Of a DNA stretch of 64,000 nt, positions 24,414 through 33,482 are shown piece by piece. The stretch lies in NCBI GenBank assembly GCA_038125265.1, contig JAYPDM010000004.1:1-64000 (forward strand). The letters run 5' to 3'. The translations under genes and the position numbers were made by a program. The DNA comes from JAURFX01 sp038125265. GTDB lineage: Bacteria; Pseudomonadota; Gammaproteobacteria; Steroidobacterales; Rariloculaceae. Numbering within the stretch: position 1 is the first letter of the stretch; every line of letters starts with the position of its first letter. The notes beneath the pieces were generated by a model. That model saw only the letters and a program-made list of their open reading frames with translations. It did no database searches and was not told where the DNA came from.

Positions 24414-25165
24414 CTATTGGTCTTAAATTCATACCTGATCCCAGAAATATCTTTAGCGTCTTTAGAAATAAAAAACAAAAAAGGCGGTATGACCGTTTCA
24501 GGAGAGGGTATTTTTGACTTATCCTCAGCTGGATATGCCTTAGCACGCATATTTGTGTTTGTTGGTCCTGGATTAATAACATTTACTCTAATTCCAGTTT
24601 GATTGAATTCCTCATTTAAAATTTGTGAGAGTCCCTCGATCGCAAATTTTGAAACACTGTAAGCGCCCCAGTATGCTTTACCTTTAATCCCTACACCTGA
24701 GGAAACCATTAAGACTGTTGGTAAGTTGCCCTTTACAAGATATGGAATCAAGCAGCGAGTTAAAATGAATACAGCATTACAATTAACATGCATAACTTGT
24801 TGCCACAGTCCTATATCGTAATGTGCTATGGGTGATCTATCACCGAGCATGGCAGCGTTATGAACTAAAACATCAATCGCATTAAAATTTTCATCCATGT
24901 AATCAATAAAATTTTGATAATCACTGGCTTCCGCCCTCAAATAATCTAGGGTATATGTGTAAATATTTGCTTTAGAGTTTTTGAGTCTTTCACTAAGCTT
25001 TTTTAATTTGATTTTTGATCTTCCAAGCAATATGAGGTGACAGTTATATGCAGAGAGCTTTATTGCAAGTGCTTCACCTATGCCACTAGTTGCTCCTGTA
25101 AGTAAAATCTTTCTGCCATCCAAAGATTCAGGACTGGGTTCAAATGTATCAATATTAGTAATCAT
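24392..25165 (-). CDS. Short-chain dehydrogenase/reductase, YciK-like
   Basis: A 257-residue SDR with the Rossmann motif TGATSGIGEALAIKL near residue 24, NAA at VLVHNAAMLG near 107, catalytic Ser in VSSGVGIKG, and YSVSK (YxxxK) in AYSVSKFAIEGLSQ near 168. Then NVINPGPTNTNMRAKAYPAED, the segment typical of YciK-type enzymes. Its neighbours support this: in Pseudomonas ubiG-gph-yciK form a cluster, and the same genes occur here with rmuC added. Substrate is unknown. It overlaps rmuC by 4 bases at its start. Confidence 0.85.
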   Translation of the reverse strand: MITNIDTFEPSPESLDGRKILLTGATSGIGEALAIKLSAYNCHLILLGRSKIKLKKLSERLKNSKANIYTYTLDYLRAEASDYQNFIDYMDENFNAIDVLVHNAAMLGDRSPIAHYDIGLWQQVMHVNCNAVFILTRCLIPYLVKGNLPTVLMVSSGVGIKGKAYWGAYSVSKFAIEGLSQILNEEFNQTGIRVNVINPGPTNTNMRAKAYPAEDKSKIPSPETVIPPFLFFISKDAKDISGIRYEFKTNSYISIDL

Positions 25166-26376
25166 TTTTTATCAAAAGGGATTACCTTTGTGTCATCTAT
25201 TGCCTTTTCATGCAGTTGTTCAATGTTTTTGACATCCTCGTTCTTATTAATTAGTTCACCTAATTTATTAAAAGCCGGATTAATTCTTTTATTTAATGTG
25301 CTAACAGAACGATTAAAGGCTAGAACAGATTGATTGAGGCGATTACCAATGTCACTAAAGTGATTAATAAAAACCGATAATCTCTCATACAATGTTTCAG
25401 CTGACGCTACAATCTCCTTGGCATTTTCATTAAGTTCTGACTGGTCCCAAGTATAAGCGACAGTTTTTAATAAACCTAAGAGTGTCGTGGGTGTCGATAA
25501 CACAATATCTCTTTTTAACGCATAATCAAAGAGATCAGGAGAATGGTTAATGGCTTTAGTCAATATATCCTCTGTAGGTAAAAACATTACTATAAAGTTG
25601 GCAGAACCGCTAAATTGATTCCAATACTCCTTTTTAGCAAGCTCATCAATTCTATCTCTGAGGTGGCGCGCATGCTTTTCTAGAAAAGCCTCAACATCGT
25701 CTGTATGATTTTTTGATATAACCTTTAGATACGCATCCATTGGCGTTTTGGCATCAATGATGATGTTTTTATTATTGGGCAAATGAATTACAAGGTCAGG
25801 TATAATCCGACCTTCTTCTGTTGAGTATGCTTGTTGTTCAGTAAAATCAAAGTGATTCTTAAGGCCAGATAGCTCAAGACATCTTTTTAAGGTCATTTCT
25901 CCCCATTGACCCCTAACTTCAGGCCGTTTTAATGCATCCGTCAGGTTTTGTGTTTCGAGAAATAGTTTTTCGCTTCCTTGTCTCATCATTTCTATTTGTG
26001 CTGATATGCTTCCAAGCGACTCCTTTCTACTATGCTCAAGCTTCTCCAATTGTTCTCTTGTCTGCTTAAGTGTCAATGATACAGGGGCTATAATTTGCTC
26101 AATAATGTGCTTAGATTCAATACTTTGTTTTTCATTAAGGACTTTAGTTTGCTCCAGGTAGAGCTTGTTTACTTCATTTAAGCGATCATGATTATTTTTA
26201 AGGTGTTCAGTTAAAATTTGGTTAAATTTCTCATTAATTTTTTCCATCTCATGAAATACCTCTTTTGAGATATTAATTTTTGCAGTATTTCTTTTTTTGG
26301 TTATAAAAATATAAAGAAGAGCTAAGACAAGCAGAGCAGAAGGAAGAGCTAAAAAATAAAGAAATATATCAGTCAC
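25162..26376 (-). CDS. rmuC: RmuC-family DNA recombination-limiting protein
   Basis: A 404-residue protein with one N-terminal transmembrane helix (residues 4-25), a coiled coil (about 35-140), and the RmuC nuclease-like domain: VRGQWGEMTLKRCLELSGL near 155, IPDLVIHLPNNKNIIIDAK near 190 and ANFIVMFLPTEDILTKAI near 255. RmuC limits inversion and recombination at short repeats. The PD-(D/E)xK-like IIDAKTPMDAY segment looks intact. It lies between gph (8-base overlap) and the SDR gene. Length is a little under E. coli RmuC (475), missing C-terminal sequence. Confidence 0.92.
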   Translation of the reverse strand: MTDIFLYFLALPSALLVLALLYIFITKKRNTAKINISKEVFHEMEKINEKFNQILTEHLKNNHDRLNEVNKLYLEQTKVLNEKQSIESKHIIEQIIAPVSLTLKQTREQLEKLEHSRKESLGSISAQIEMMRQGSEKLFLETQNLTDALKRPEVRGQWGEMTLKRCLELSGLKNHFDFTEQQAYSTEEGRIIPDLVIHLPNNKNIIIDAKTPMDAYLKVISKNHTDDVEAFLEKHARHLRDRIDELAKKEYWNQFSGSANFIVMFLPTEDILTKAINHSPDLFDYALKRDIVLSTPTTLLGLLKTVAYTWDQSELNENAKEIVASAETLYERLSVFINHFSDIGNRLNQSVLAFNRSVSTLNKRINPAFNKLGELINKNEDVKNIEQLHEKAIDDTKVIPFDKK

Positions 26377-27019
26377 GTCTAATAAAAAATTTAATTAAAT
26401 CAACCATTTCTCTGGGTGATGATACTACGTTCTCACAAGTATCTTTATGTTTAAAAAACTTACCATAACCGTAATCTAGAAAAATTACTTGAGCATTTGC
26501 ATTGATTCCAGCCTCCATATCTCTTTCTGCATCGCCCACATATAGAGCATGATGAGCTTTTACATTGATGGTTGCTAGTGCTTCAAGTATGGGCATGGGA
26601 TCAGGCTTTCTGTATTCATAATCATCACCACAAACCAAGCAATCATAGTTATGAATATTTAATTTTTCTAGTAATGGAATCGTATATTTTCTTGGTTTAT
26701 TTGTAACTATACCCCATGAAATGCCATCATTTCTTAATGTGTCGATTAATTCTTCAAATAAAGGAAAAAGTCGAGACCTGGAATAATTTGTAGCGCTGTA
26801 ACATTCAAGATAATCATTTATGTTTTCATTAGATATTTCATCTTGGTCAATTCTTAATGATAGTAGACCTTTGGCTCCATCAGAGCATTTTTCCCTTGCC
26901 TTAATAAAAGAGATTGGCATCATTGAATTTTGACGCAAAAAACTATTGAGAGCATCAATCAGGTCATAAGAAGTATCAACAATGGTTCCATCTAGATCAA
27001 ATAAGACAGCTTTAATCAT
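26369..27019 (-). CDS. gph: Phosphoglycolate phosphatase (HAD family)
   Basis: Gph hydrolyses 2-phosphoglycolate formed during DNA repair. The 216-residue product, started at the ATG giving MIKAVLFDLDGTIVDTS, has HAD motif I (DLDGT), motif II within SWGIVTNKPRKY, and motif IV in LYVGDAERDMEAG. A start five codons upstream would add MLQRK and overlap ubiG more. Its start overlaps the ubiG stop by 8 bases, so translation is probably coupled. Other small-phosphate HAD enzymes (MupP-like) share these motifs; the ubiG-gph order favours Gph or the MupP branch. Confidence 0.85.
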   Translation of the reverse strand: MIKAVLFDLDGTIVDTSYDLIDALNSFLRQNSMMPISFIKAREKCSDGAKGLLSLRIDQDEISNENINDYLECYSATNYSRSRLFPLFEELIDTLRNDGISWGIVTNKPRKYTIPLLEKLNIHNYDCLVCGDDYEYRKPDPMPILEALATINVKAHHALYVGDAERDMEAGINANAQVIFLDYGYGKFFKHKDTCENVVSSPREMVDLIKFFIRRD

Positions 27020-27701
27020 TTTTCTTTGCAGCAAAAATATAATTAGATGTAATTGTCTTTGATAGTGAAGCGCGTCCTGTTAATGGATTGTAATTAATCC
27101 CATTTGTCTTAAACAAAGATAATCCATGATTTTGAAGTTTTGTATTTATCTCCGATGGCAGTAAAAACTTCTCATAAGAATGAGTTCCTTTTGGGATAAT
27201 GCCCAGAAGATGCTCAGCGGCAACTATAGCAAGAGCAAAACTCAGAGGAGTTCTTGTGAGAGTTGAACCGATAAGTATACCTCCTGGCTTAAGTCGAGTG
27301 GCAATATCACTTAGAAGCTCATTTGGGTTATCAACATGCTCGATCATTTCCATACAACAAATGACATCAAATTGAGTTGAATTATCAAAGTGCTTTAATT
27401 CTTTTACCTGGTAATTAATTTTTAAATCATTTAGAGCACTATGACTCAAAGCAACCTGTATTAATTCATCCGATAAATCGATTGCAGTAATGTTGCCACC
27501 AATCTTGGCTAATTCCTCAGAAAATATCCCCCCGCCACAACCAACATCAAGGATGGATAGCCCATCTACACCTATACATGAACGGAGAAAGTTCAATCGG
27601 ACAGGGTTAATAGCATGCAATGTTCTAAGGGGACCGTTTACGTCCCACCAATGCTCACTTAGGGACGAAAAATGTTCAATTTCTGAATCTTGGCTTTTAA
27701 T
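27012..27701 (-). CDS. ubiG: Ubiquinone O-methyltransferase UbiG, apparently with an AUU start codon
   Basis: UbiG performs both O-methylations in ubiquinone synthesis using SAM. The core starts with WWDVNGPLRTLHAINPVRL, then the SAM motif LDVGCGGGIFSEELAKIGG, CCMEMIEHVDNPNELL, and PKGTHSYEKFLLPSE, all diagnostic. The WWD segment and about 17 residues before it (KSQDSEIEHFSSLSEH) are encoded in frame, but no ATG, GTG or TTG precedes them before the upstream TAA. ATT at 27701 sits 8 bases after GAGG (27713-27710), giving 229 residues, close to E. coli (240). A TTG start at 27620 would delete the conserved WWD region. The gene is divergent from gyrA. Confidence 0.9.
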   Translation of the reverse strand: MKSQDSEIEHFSSLSEHWWDVNGPLRTLHAINPVRLNFLRSCIGVDGLSILDVGCGGGIFSEELAKIGGNITAIDLSDELIQVALSHSALNDLKINYQVKELKHFDNSTQFDVICCMEMIEHVDNPNELLSDIATRLKPGGILIGSTLTRTPLSFALAIVAAEHLLGIIPKGTHSYEKFLLPSEINTKLQNHGLSLFKTNGINYNPLTGRASLSKTITSNYIFAAKKND

Positions 27702-27709
27702 CGCTAATA

Positions 27710-27713
27710 CCTC
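27710..27713 (-). promoter_or_regulatory. Shine-Dalgarno that fixes the AUU start of ubiG
   Basis: GAGG on the minus strand with an 8-base spacer (TATTAGCG) to ATT 27701. No standard start codon occurs in frame between the upstream stop and the conserved UbiG N-terminal block, so this site decides the start. Confidence 0.7.
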
Positions 27714-27738
27714 AAAATTTTGGCTAAAACAAAGGAAT

Positions 27739-27767
27739 TTCAGTTATTAATTGTAGCCCATTATGAT
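27739..27767 (+). promoter_or_regulatory. Candidate gyrA promoter
   Basis: TTCAGT (27739-27744) and TATGAT (27762-27767) are 17 bases apart in the ubiG-gyrA divergent gap. The implied leader is about 70 bases. The -35 match is weak (3/6), so this is only a candidate. Confidence 0.35.
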
Positions 27768-27843
27768 AAAATTTATAAATGAAGTTTTCTATTTTGTATC
27801 CCTTAAAAATAACTCTTCTAGTTGATATCTTTTTTGATAATAA

Positions 27844-30393
27844 ATGACTGAAATTACTAACAATGTAACGGATATTAAGCTCGATCAAGAGATGAAAAAA
27901 TCATATCTTGACTATGCCATGAGTGTAATCGTGGGTAGGGCACTGCCTGATGCTCGAGATGGCTTAAAACCAGTCCATCGACGTGTTTTATTTGCCATGC
28001 GTGATCTTGGCAATGATCATTCTAAACCATACAAGAAATCTGCAAGAATTGTTGGTGATGTGATCGGTAAATACCATCCTCATGGTGATTCTGCTGTTTA
28101 TGATGCTATTGTCAGAATGGCGCAACCTTTTTCAATGAGACACATGCTTATTGACGGTCAAGGTAACTTTGGATCTATCGATGGAGATGCCCCAGCTGCA
28201 ATGAGATATACCGAAGTTCGTATGGCTAAACTAGCCAGTGAATTATTAATGGATTTGGAGAAGGAGACGGTTCAATTTGCACCAAACTATGATGAGTCTG
28301 AATTTGAGCCAACGGTACTACCCACAAGGGTCCCTAATTTGCTAGTTAATGGCTCATCAGGGATAGCAGTTGGCATGGCTACAAATATTCCTCCGCATAA
28401 CCTATCAGAGGTGATTAATGGAATTATTGCCGTTATTGATAACTCAGACATTACTATTGATGAGCTTATAGAAAATTTTATTCCTGGACCAGACTTTCCA
28501 ACATCGGGCATTATGTTTGCAAGTCAGGGCATTCAGGATGCTTATAAAACAGGCAAGGGAAGCATAAAGCTTCGTGGAAAAACTCACATTGAGTACAACG
28601 ATAATTCAAGAGATGTTATCACTATCAGTGAGCTTCCATTCCAAGTAAATAAGGCAAGATTAATTGAGAAAATTGCTGATCTTGTACGATCTAAATCTAT
28701 TGAAGGTATTGCTGAGTTACGGGATGAGTCCGACAAAGATGGCTTACGCGTTGTAATTGAAATTAAAAAGGGAGAAAACGCAGAAGTGATACGTAACTTG
28801 CTCTTTAAACATACTCCTTTAGAGACAAGCTTCGGTATAAATTTTGTTGCTCTTGTCAACAATCAGCCAAGACTGCTCAACCTAAGGCAACTTCTTGATA
28901 TATTCATTGATCACAGAAAAGAAATAGTTACTCGAAGATCAATCTTTGATCTTAGAAAGGCCAGAAAGCGCGCTCATGTACTCGAAGGTCTTTTGATAGC
29001 ATTGCATAATATTGATGAGATCATTGAAACCATTAAAGGCTCAAAAAACCCAGCAGAAGCAAAGGATAAACTAACTTCGATTATCTGGAAGGCAAGTAAT
29101 ATAGAGCAGAAGTTAAAGGCTGTAACCGATGAGCTATCAAGGCCTGAATTCTTATCAACTAAGTATGGTTTAAAGGATGGCAATTATTTGTTGTCACCAG
29201 AGCAAGCACAGGCAATCCTTGAGCTTCGTTTGCATCGTTTAACTGCACTTGAACAAGATAAGATTATTGATGAATACAATGCCCTAATTGAACAAATAAA
29301 ATACTTTCTATCAATCTTAAATGATGAGCAAAAACTAATCGCTGTTATCAAAGATGAGCTTATAGAAGTTAAGAATAACTATGGTGAAGAGAGACGCACA
29401 TCTATAGAGATAGACACATCAAGTATTACAACTGAGGATTTAATTCCAAAAGAAGATTTGCTTGTGACTATGTCTTCAACCGGTTATATAAAAACACAAT
29501 CACTCGACAATTACAGACAACAGCATAGAGGTGGTAGAGGCAAGACTGCTGCCAAAGTAAAAGAAGATGATTTTATTACCAATGCATTTGTAGCCAACTC
29601 TCATGAGACACTGCTGTGCTTTACAAGCTTAGGTAAGGTTTTTTGGCTTAAGGTTTATCAATTACCTAAGGTAAGCACGACAAGTAAAGGCAAACCTATC
29701 GTAAACCTGTTACCACTAGGTGACGGAGAAAAAATACAATCAATACTTCCAGTAAATGAATTTAATAATGATAAATTTATTTTCTTCGCTACACAAAATG
29801 GAACTGTTAAGAAAACCTCCTTGGAACAATATTCACGCCCTAGAGCAAATGGCATTATTGCTATAGATATTAAAGATAATGACGAATTAATATCTACAGA
29901 AATAACTGACGGCAATAATGAAATCATGCTGTTCACCCAATCGGGTAAATCAATTAAATTTGATGAAAATAAAGTGAGATCAGTAGGTAGGTCAGCTTCA
30001 GGTGTTAAAGGTATTAATCTGGCTGAAAATGATAAAGTCATCTCTATGATTATTCCAAAAGATGATGCAAACGTTCTAATAGCAACAGAGAATGGATTTG
30101 GCAAGCAGACACCGGTGAATCTATTTTCGCTTCAAGGCAGAGCAGGAAAAGGAGTTATAGCTATTAACACATCTGAAAGAAATGGCTGTGCAGTTTCTGC
30201 TTTAATGGTGCAAGAGACAGATGAGGTAATGTTAATTACCACACAAGGTACCCTAGTAAGGATCTCTGTTGATGAGATTGCCCAATCAGGAAGAAATACT
30301 CAAGGAGTTACCTTAATTAAGCCAGATGAGAACGACAAGCTATCTAAAATGTTAAAAATAATTTTTACCGAAGATGAGATGAATGATGACTGA
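27844..30393 (+). CDS. gyrA: DNA gyrase subunit A
   Basis: GyrA breaks and rejoins the G-segment in type II supercoiling. The 849-residue protein aligns residue for residue with E. coli at the start: YHPHGDSAVYD places Ser83 and Asp87 of the quinolone region, both wild type, and the catalytic Tyr122 is in AAMRYTEVRMAKL. The tower and coiled-coil are present, and the C-terminal six-bladed pinwheel begins near 525. The GyrA box reads QHRGGRG instead of QRRGGKG. The acidic C-terminal tail of E. coli GyrA is reduced to FTEDEMNDD. The 3' end overlaps the serC start by 11 bases, tying gyrA to the amino-acid genes. Confidence 0.97.
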   Translation: MTEITNNVTDIKLDQEMKKSYLDYAMSVIVGRALPDARDGLKPVHRRVLFAMRDLGNDHSKPYKKSARIVGDVIGKYHPHGDSAVYDAIVRMAQPFSMRHMLIDGQGNFGSIDGDAPAAMRYTEVRMAKLASELLMDLEKETVQFAPNYDESEFEPTVLPTRVPNLLVNGSSGIAVGMATNIPPHNLSEVINGIIAVIDNSDITIDELIENFIPGPDFPTSGIMFASQGIQDAYKTGKGSIKLRGKTHIEYNDNSRDVITISELPFQVNKARLIEKIADLVRSKSIEGIAELRDESDKDGLRVVIEIKKGENAEVIRNLLFKHTPLETSFGINFVALVNNQPRLLNLRQLLDIFIDHRKEIVTRRSIFDLRKARKRAHVLEGLLIALHNIDEIIETIKGSKNPAEAKDKLTSIIWKASNIEQKLKAVTDELSRPEFLSTKYGLKDGNYLLSPEQAQAILELRLHRLTALEQDKIIDEYNALIEQIKYFLSILNDEQKLIAVIKDELIEVKNNYGEERRTSIEIDTSSITTEDLIPKEDLLVTMSSTGYIKTQSLDNYRQQHRGGRGKTAAKVKEDDFITNAFVANSHETLLCFTSLGKVFWLKVYQLPKVSTTSKGKPIVNLLPLGDGEKIQSILPVNEFNNDKFIFFATQNGTVKKTSLEQYSRPRANGIIAIDIKDNDELISTEITDGNNEIMLFTQSGKSIKFDENKVRSVGRSASGVKGINLAENDKVISMIIPKDDANVLIATENGFGKQTPVNLFSLQGRAGKGVIAINTSERNGCAVSALMVQETDEVMLITTQGTLVRISVDEIAQSGRNTQGVTLIKPDENDKLSKMLKIIFTEDEMNDD

Positions 30394-31474
30394 TAGAGTT
30401 TTTAATTTTAGTGCTGGCCCAGCCATGCTGCCTGATGATGTTCTTAAAGATGTTCAAAGTGAATTATTAGATTGGAATAATTCAGGCATGAGCGTTATGG
30501 AAGTATCTCATCGAAGCAAGGAATTTATTTCTGTTGCTGAGACCTCAGAGGCAGATTTAAGGGAGATCTTAAATATACCCGATGACTTTAAAGTATTATT
30601 TTTGCAGGGGGGCGCCACGGGGCAGTTTTCCTCTGTGCCACTCAATATTTCAAGACCTGAAGATACCGCCGATTATATTATTACCGGTAATTGGGGCAAA
30701 AAGGCTTTTAAAGAGGCTAGTAACTTATTAAAAGCTGTTGCAGTATCCGATCAGTCAAGTAACAACTTTACTACTTTGCCAAATACAGATGATATTAAAT
30801 TTAGTAACAATCCAGCTTATATACACATAACTCCAAATGAGACTGTTTATGGAGTTGAGTTTGACACTATTCCTAAAATCAATCATATTGCCCCGGTTGT
30901 TGCGGATTTGTCTTCTACCATTTTAAGTAGACCAATAAACTTTGATGATGTTGATTTGCTCTATGCCGGCGCTCAAAAGAATATAGGGCCAGCAGGTATA
31001 ACTATAGTCATTATTAGGGAGAGTCTCTTGAATAAAGCTAGAATTGGTACTCCAGAGATTCTTAATTACACCACAATGTCAGAATCTGACTCTATGTATA
31101 ATACACCTCCCACATTAGCTTGGTACATCGCAGCAAAAGTATTCCAATGGATAAAAAATTCGGGTGGGGTTGAGGAGATGTATCGACGTTCAAGTGAAAA
31201 ATCTAAAAACCTATACGAATTTATTGATAACAGTAATTTCTACAATGCCCCGGTTGAGATCAGTGCCCGCTCAAAGATGAATGTTGTATTTACGCTTAAA
31301 AACAATGATCTTGATGCTGAATTTATTAAGTTAGCTGAAAAAAATGGCCTGACAAATTTAAAAGGTCACAGATCAATTGGAGGTATGCGAGCAAGCATTT
31401 ATAATGCAATGAGCATTGAGGGTGTCAATGCACTTATTAATTTTATGAAATTATTCGAGAAAGAACACAACTAA
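30383..31474 (+). CDS. serC: Phosphoserine aminotransferase
   Basis: SerC converts 3-phosphohydroxypyruvate to phosphoserine and also serves pyridoxal phosphate synthesis. The 363-residue protein begins RVFNFSAGPAMLPDDVLK, the family hallmark, and has the PLP-binding Lys in LLYAGAQKNIGPAGI near residue 200. HRSIGGMRASIYNAM near the end is the conserved substrate-binding stretch. Two adjacent ATG codons (30383, 30386) are possible starts, both inside the gyrA 3' end. The following gene, serA, supplies its substrate. Confidence 0.96.
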   Translation: MMTDRVFNFSAGPAMLPDDVLKDVQSELLDWNNSGMSVMEVSHRSKEFISVAETSEADLREILNIPDDFKVLFLQGGATGQFSSVPLNISRPEDTADYIITGNWGKKAFKEASNLLKAVAVSDQSSNNFTTLPNTDDIKFSNNPAYIHITPNETVYGVEFDTIPKINHIAPVVADLSSTILSRPINFDDVDLLYAGAQKNIGPAGITIVIIRESLLNKARIGTPEILNYTTMSESDSMYNTPPTLAWYIAAKVFQWIKNSGGVEEMYRRSSEKSKNLYEFIDNSNFYNAPVEISARSKMNVVFTLKNNDLDAEFIKLAEKNGLTNLKGHRSIGGMRASIYNAMSIEGVNALINFMKLFEKEHN

Positions 31475-31476
31475 CC

Positions 31477-32640
31477 ATGAAATCATTCAAAACGCTTAAT
31501 AATATTGATCCTATTGGCATAGACATATTTTCTAATGCTGGGTTCAAAGAAACTGACTCTGAAAATCCTGATATCTATTTGGTTAGATCTGCTGATATGC
31601 ATCAATATAGTTTTTCAAAAAATTTACTTGCAGTTGGTAGGGCTGGTGCAGGCGTAAACAATATTCCAATCGATAATTTATCTGGGTTAGGCATACCTGT
31701 TTTTAACGCTCCAGGAGCTAATGCAAATGCTGTAAAGGAGCTCGTAATTGCCTCAATATTAACTTCGGCTAGAAATTTAATCGAAGCATCCAATTATGTA
31801 GCAAATTTAGATAGTTCTGATCCTAATCTTAAGTCTAATATTGAAAAAGGTAAAAAACAGTTTGTTGGGCATGAATTGCCTGACAAGACACTGGGCGTTA
31901 TTGGCTTAGGCGCTATCGGTGTTCAGGTAGCAAATACAGCATTATCATTAGGTATGAAAGTAGTTGGCTTTGACCCCTCAATTACAGTTTCAAGCGCGTG
32001 GCAATTATCATCTGACGTAGTTAAAGCAAACTCTCTGAATGATTTACTTAGTAAGTCTGATTATATTACGATCCATGTTCCACTGTTAGAATCCACGAAG
32101 GGACTTATCAATACAAAGCATGTCAGTGTTATTAAAGATAATGCAACAATACTTAATTTTTCTAGAGATGGAATTATTGATGATGACGCCCTTACTGCGC
32201 TTCTTGTGAATAAATTAGCACGTTACGTCACTGATTTTGCCCAACCCGCTCTAATGAATAATGCAAAAGTATTATGTTTCCCACATCTAGGAGCATCAAC
32301 TTATGAAGCGGAACGAAATTGTGCGGTAATGGTATGCAAAAATATTAGAGATTTTATCGAAATGGGAACAATTAGGAATTCGGTTAACCTTCCTGACATT
32401 TCTATTGAGGGTAATCCTACAAATAGATTGGTCATAATTAATAAGAATGTCCCAAATATGGTAGGGCAAATTACTTCCTTGTTGGCCTCAAAGAATATAA
32501 ATATTTCGAATTTTGTCAACGTAAGTAAAGGTGATATTGCGATTAACCTTGTCGATTTAGATTCTAAAGTTAGCGATGATGCTATATCTGAAATTTCAAA
32601 AATTAATGGTATTCTAAGTGCTCGCTCGATCACTAAATGA
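31477..32640 (+). CDS. serA: D-3-phosphoglycerate dehydrogenase (short form with ACT domain)
   Basis: SerA catalyses the first step of serine synthesis. The 387-residue protein has the 2-hydroxyacid dehydrogenase fold: AVGRAGAGVNNIPIDNLSGL, the NAD motif GVIGLGAIGVQVA near 142, NFSRDGIIDDDAL near 225 with the conserved Arg, and CFPHLGASTYEAERNCA with the catalytic His near 270. A regulatory ACT domain covers about 315-387 (LVIINKNVPNMVGQITSLL). It is adjacent to serC, forming a serine module. This gene replaces hisC/tyrA members commonly seen between serC and aroA in related clusters. Confidence 0.93.
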   Translation: MKSFKTLNNIDPIGIDIFSNAGFKETDSENPDIYLVRSADMHQYSFSKNLLAVGRAGAGVNNIPIDNLSGLGIPVFNAPGANANAVKELVIASILTSARNLIEASNYVANLDSSDPNLKSNIEKGKKQFVGHELPDKTLGVIGLGAIGVQVANTALSLGMKVVGFDPSITVSSAWQLSSDVVKANSLNDLLSKSDYITIHVPLLESTKGLINTKHVSVIKDNATILNFSRDGIIDDDALTALLVNKLARYVTDFAQPALMNNAKVLCFPHLGASTYEAERNCAVMVCKNIRDFIEMGTIRNSVNLPDISIEGNPTNRLVIINKNVPNMVGQITSLLASKNINISNFVNVSKGDIAINLVDLDSKVSDDAISEISKINGILSARSITK

Positions 32641-33482
32641 ACCTATTCAGCTCAATATATTATTTGGGGCCACAGGGGACCTTCTCTGAACACCTAGCAA
32701 ATACCCACAGAGAATTCGAACATCTTGAAAAAATTCCTGTTTCAAGCATCACACAAATATATTTAGATGTTATCTCTAATACAAAATCTTTAGGGCTCAT
32801 TCCGATAGAAAACTCGACTGAAGGCTCTGTTAATGAAAGCCTTAACGGTCTCATTGATTACAACATAGAAATTGTAGATGAACTAAATATGAAAATAGAG
32901 CATTGCATATTTTCAATAGAGAAAACGACTAATGAAATTAAAAAAATTTATGCTCATCCTCAGTCTATTGGTCAGTGTAATCTATGGCTACATAAGCATT
33001 TACCATCGGTAGAACTGATACCTACCAGCAGTAATGGCCAAGCAATACAACTAGCTTGCAATGAAAATAATACTGCAGTTATTGCCGGTAAACATAATCA
33101 ATGGCTAAGCTTAAACCTTCTTTGTGAAAATATTCAAAACTTAAAAGAGAACACTACCAGGTTCAATGTTATTACGGCAGCTAATGTTAACGTTGATATT
33201 GAGTATGATTGTCTTTATAAAACCTCAATTGCAATTTCTCTTGATGATGACCAAGGTGCAGGGAGTTTAATAGGTATACTCAGACCGTTTGAAGAAAAAG
33301 ATATCCCTTTAACTAAACTGGTATCACGGCCCACAAATAATGATAAATGGCATTACATATTTTTTATTGACTTCGTATCTAAATATAATGAAATCAATGA
33401 TTTATTAGATTTAGTCAAGATCAAATCTAGCTTCTTTAAGTCATTTGGCAGCTACAAAATATCTGATACCTTCATTGCATGA
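32637..33482 (+). CDS. pheA: Prephenate dehydratase (monofunctional, with ACT domain)
   Basis: Converts prephenate to phenylpyruvate for phenylalanine synthesis. The 281-residue product starts IYYLGPQGTFSEHLANTH and has IPIENSTEGSVNESLNGL and a TTRFN-equivalent motif (NTTRFNVIT near 180). Unlike Pseudomonas or E. coli PheA, there is no N-terminal chorismate mutase domain. The C-terminal ACT domain (about 195-281) has GAGSLIGIL and KLVSRPTNN where sensitive enzymes usually have GALxxxL and ESRP, so the Phe-binding site differs. The start overlaps serA by 4 bases and the stop overlaps aroA by 4. Confidence 0.93.
   Translation: MNLFSSIYYLGPQGTFSEHLANTHREFEHLEKIPVSSITQIYLDVISNTKSLGLIPIENSTEGSVNESLNGLIDYNIEIVDELNMKIEHCIFSIEKTTNEIKKIYAHPQSIGQCNLWLHKHLPSVELIPTSSNGQAIQLACNENNTAVIAGKHNQWLSLNLLCENIQNLKENTTRFNVITAANVNVDIEYDCLYKTSIAISLDDDQGAGSLIGILRPFEEKDIPLTKLVSRPTNNDKWHYIFFIDFVSKYNEINDLLDLVKIKSSFFKSFGSYKISDTFIA

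Noticed and set aside
27012..27620. ubiG starting at TTG 27620
   Set aside because: It would remove the conserved WWD...LHAINP block encoded in frame just upstream.
29658..30104. Minus-strand open frame of 148 codons inside gyrA
   Set aside because: Shadow of the gyrA C-terminal domain; composition mirrors the sense strand and no family features are visible.
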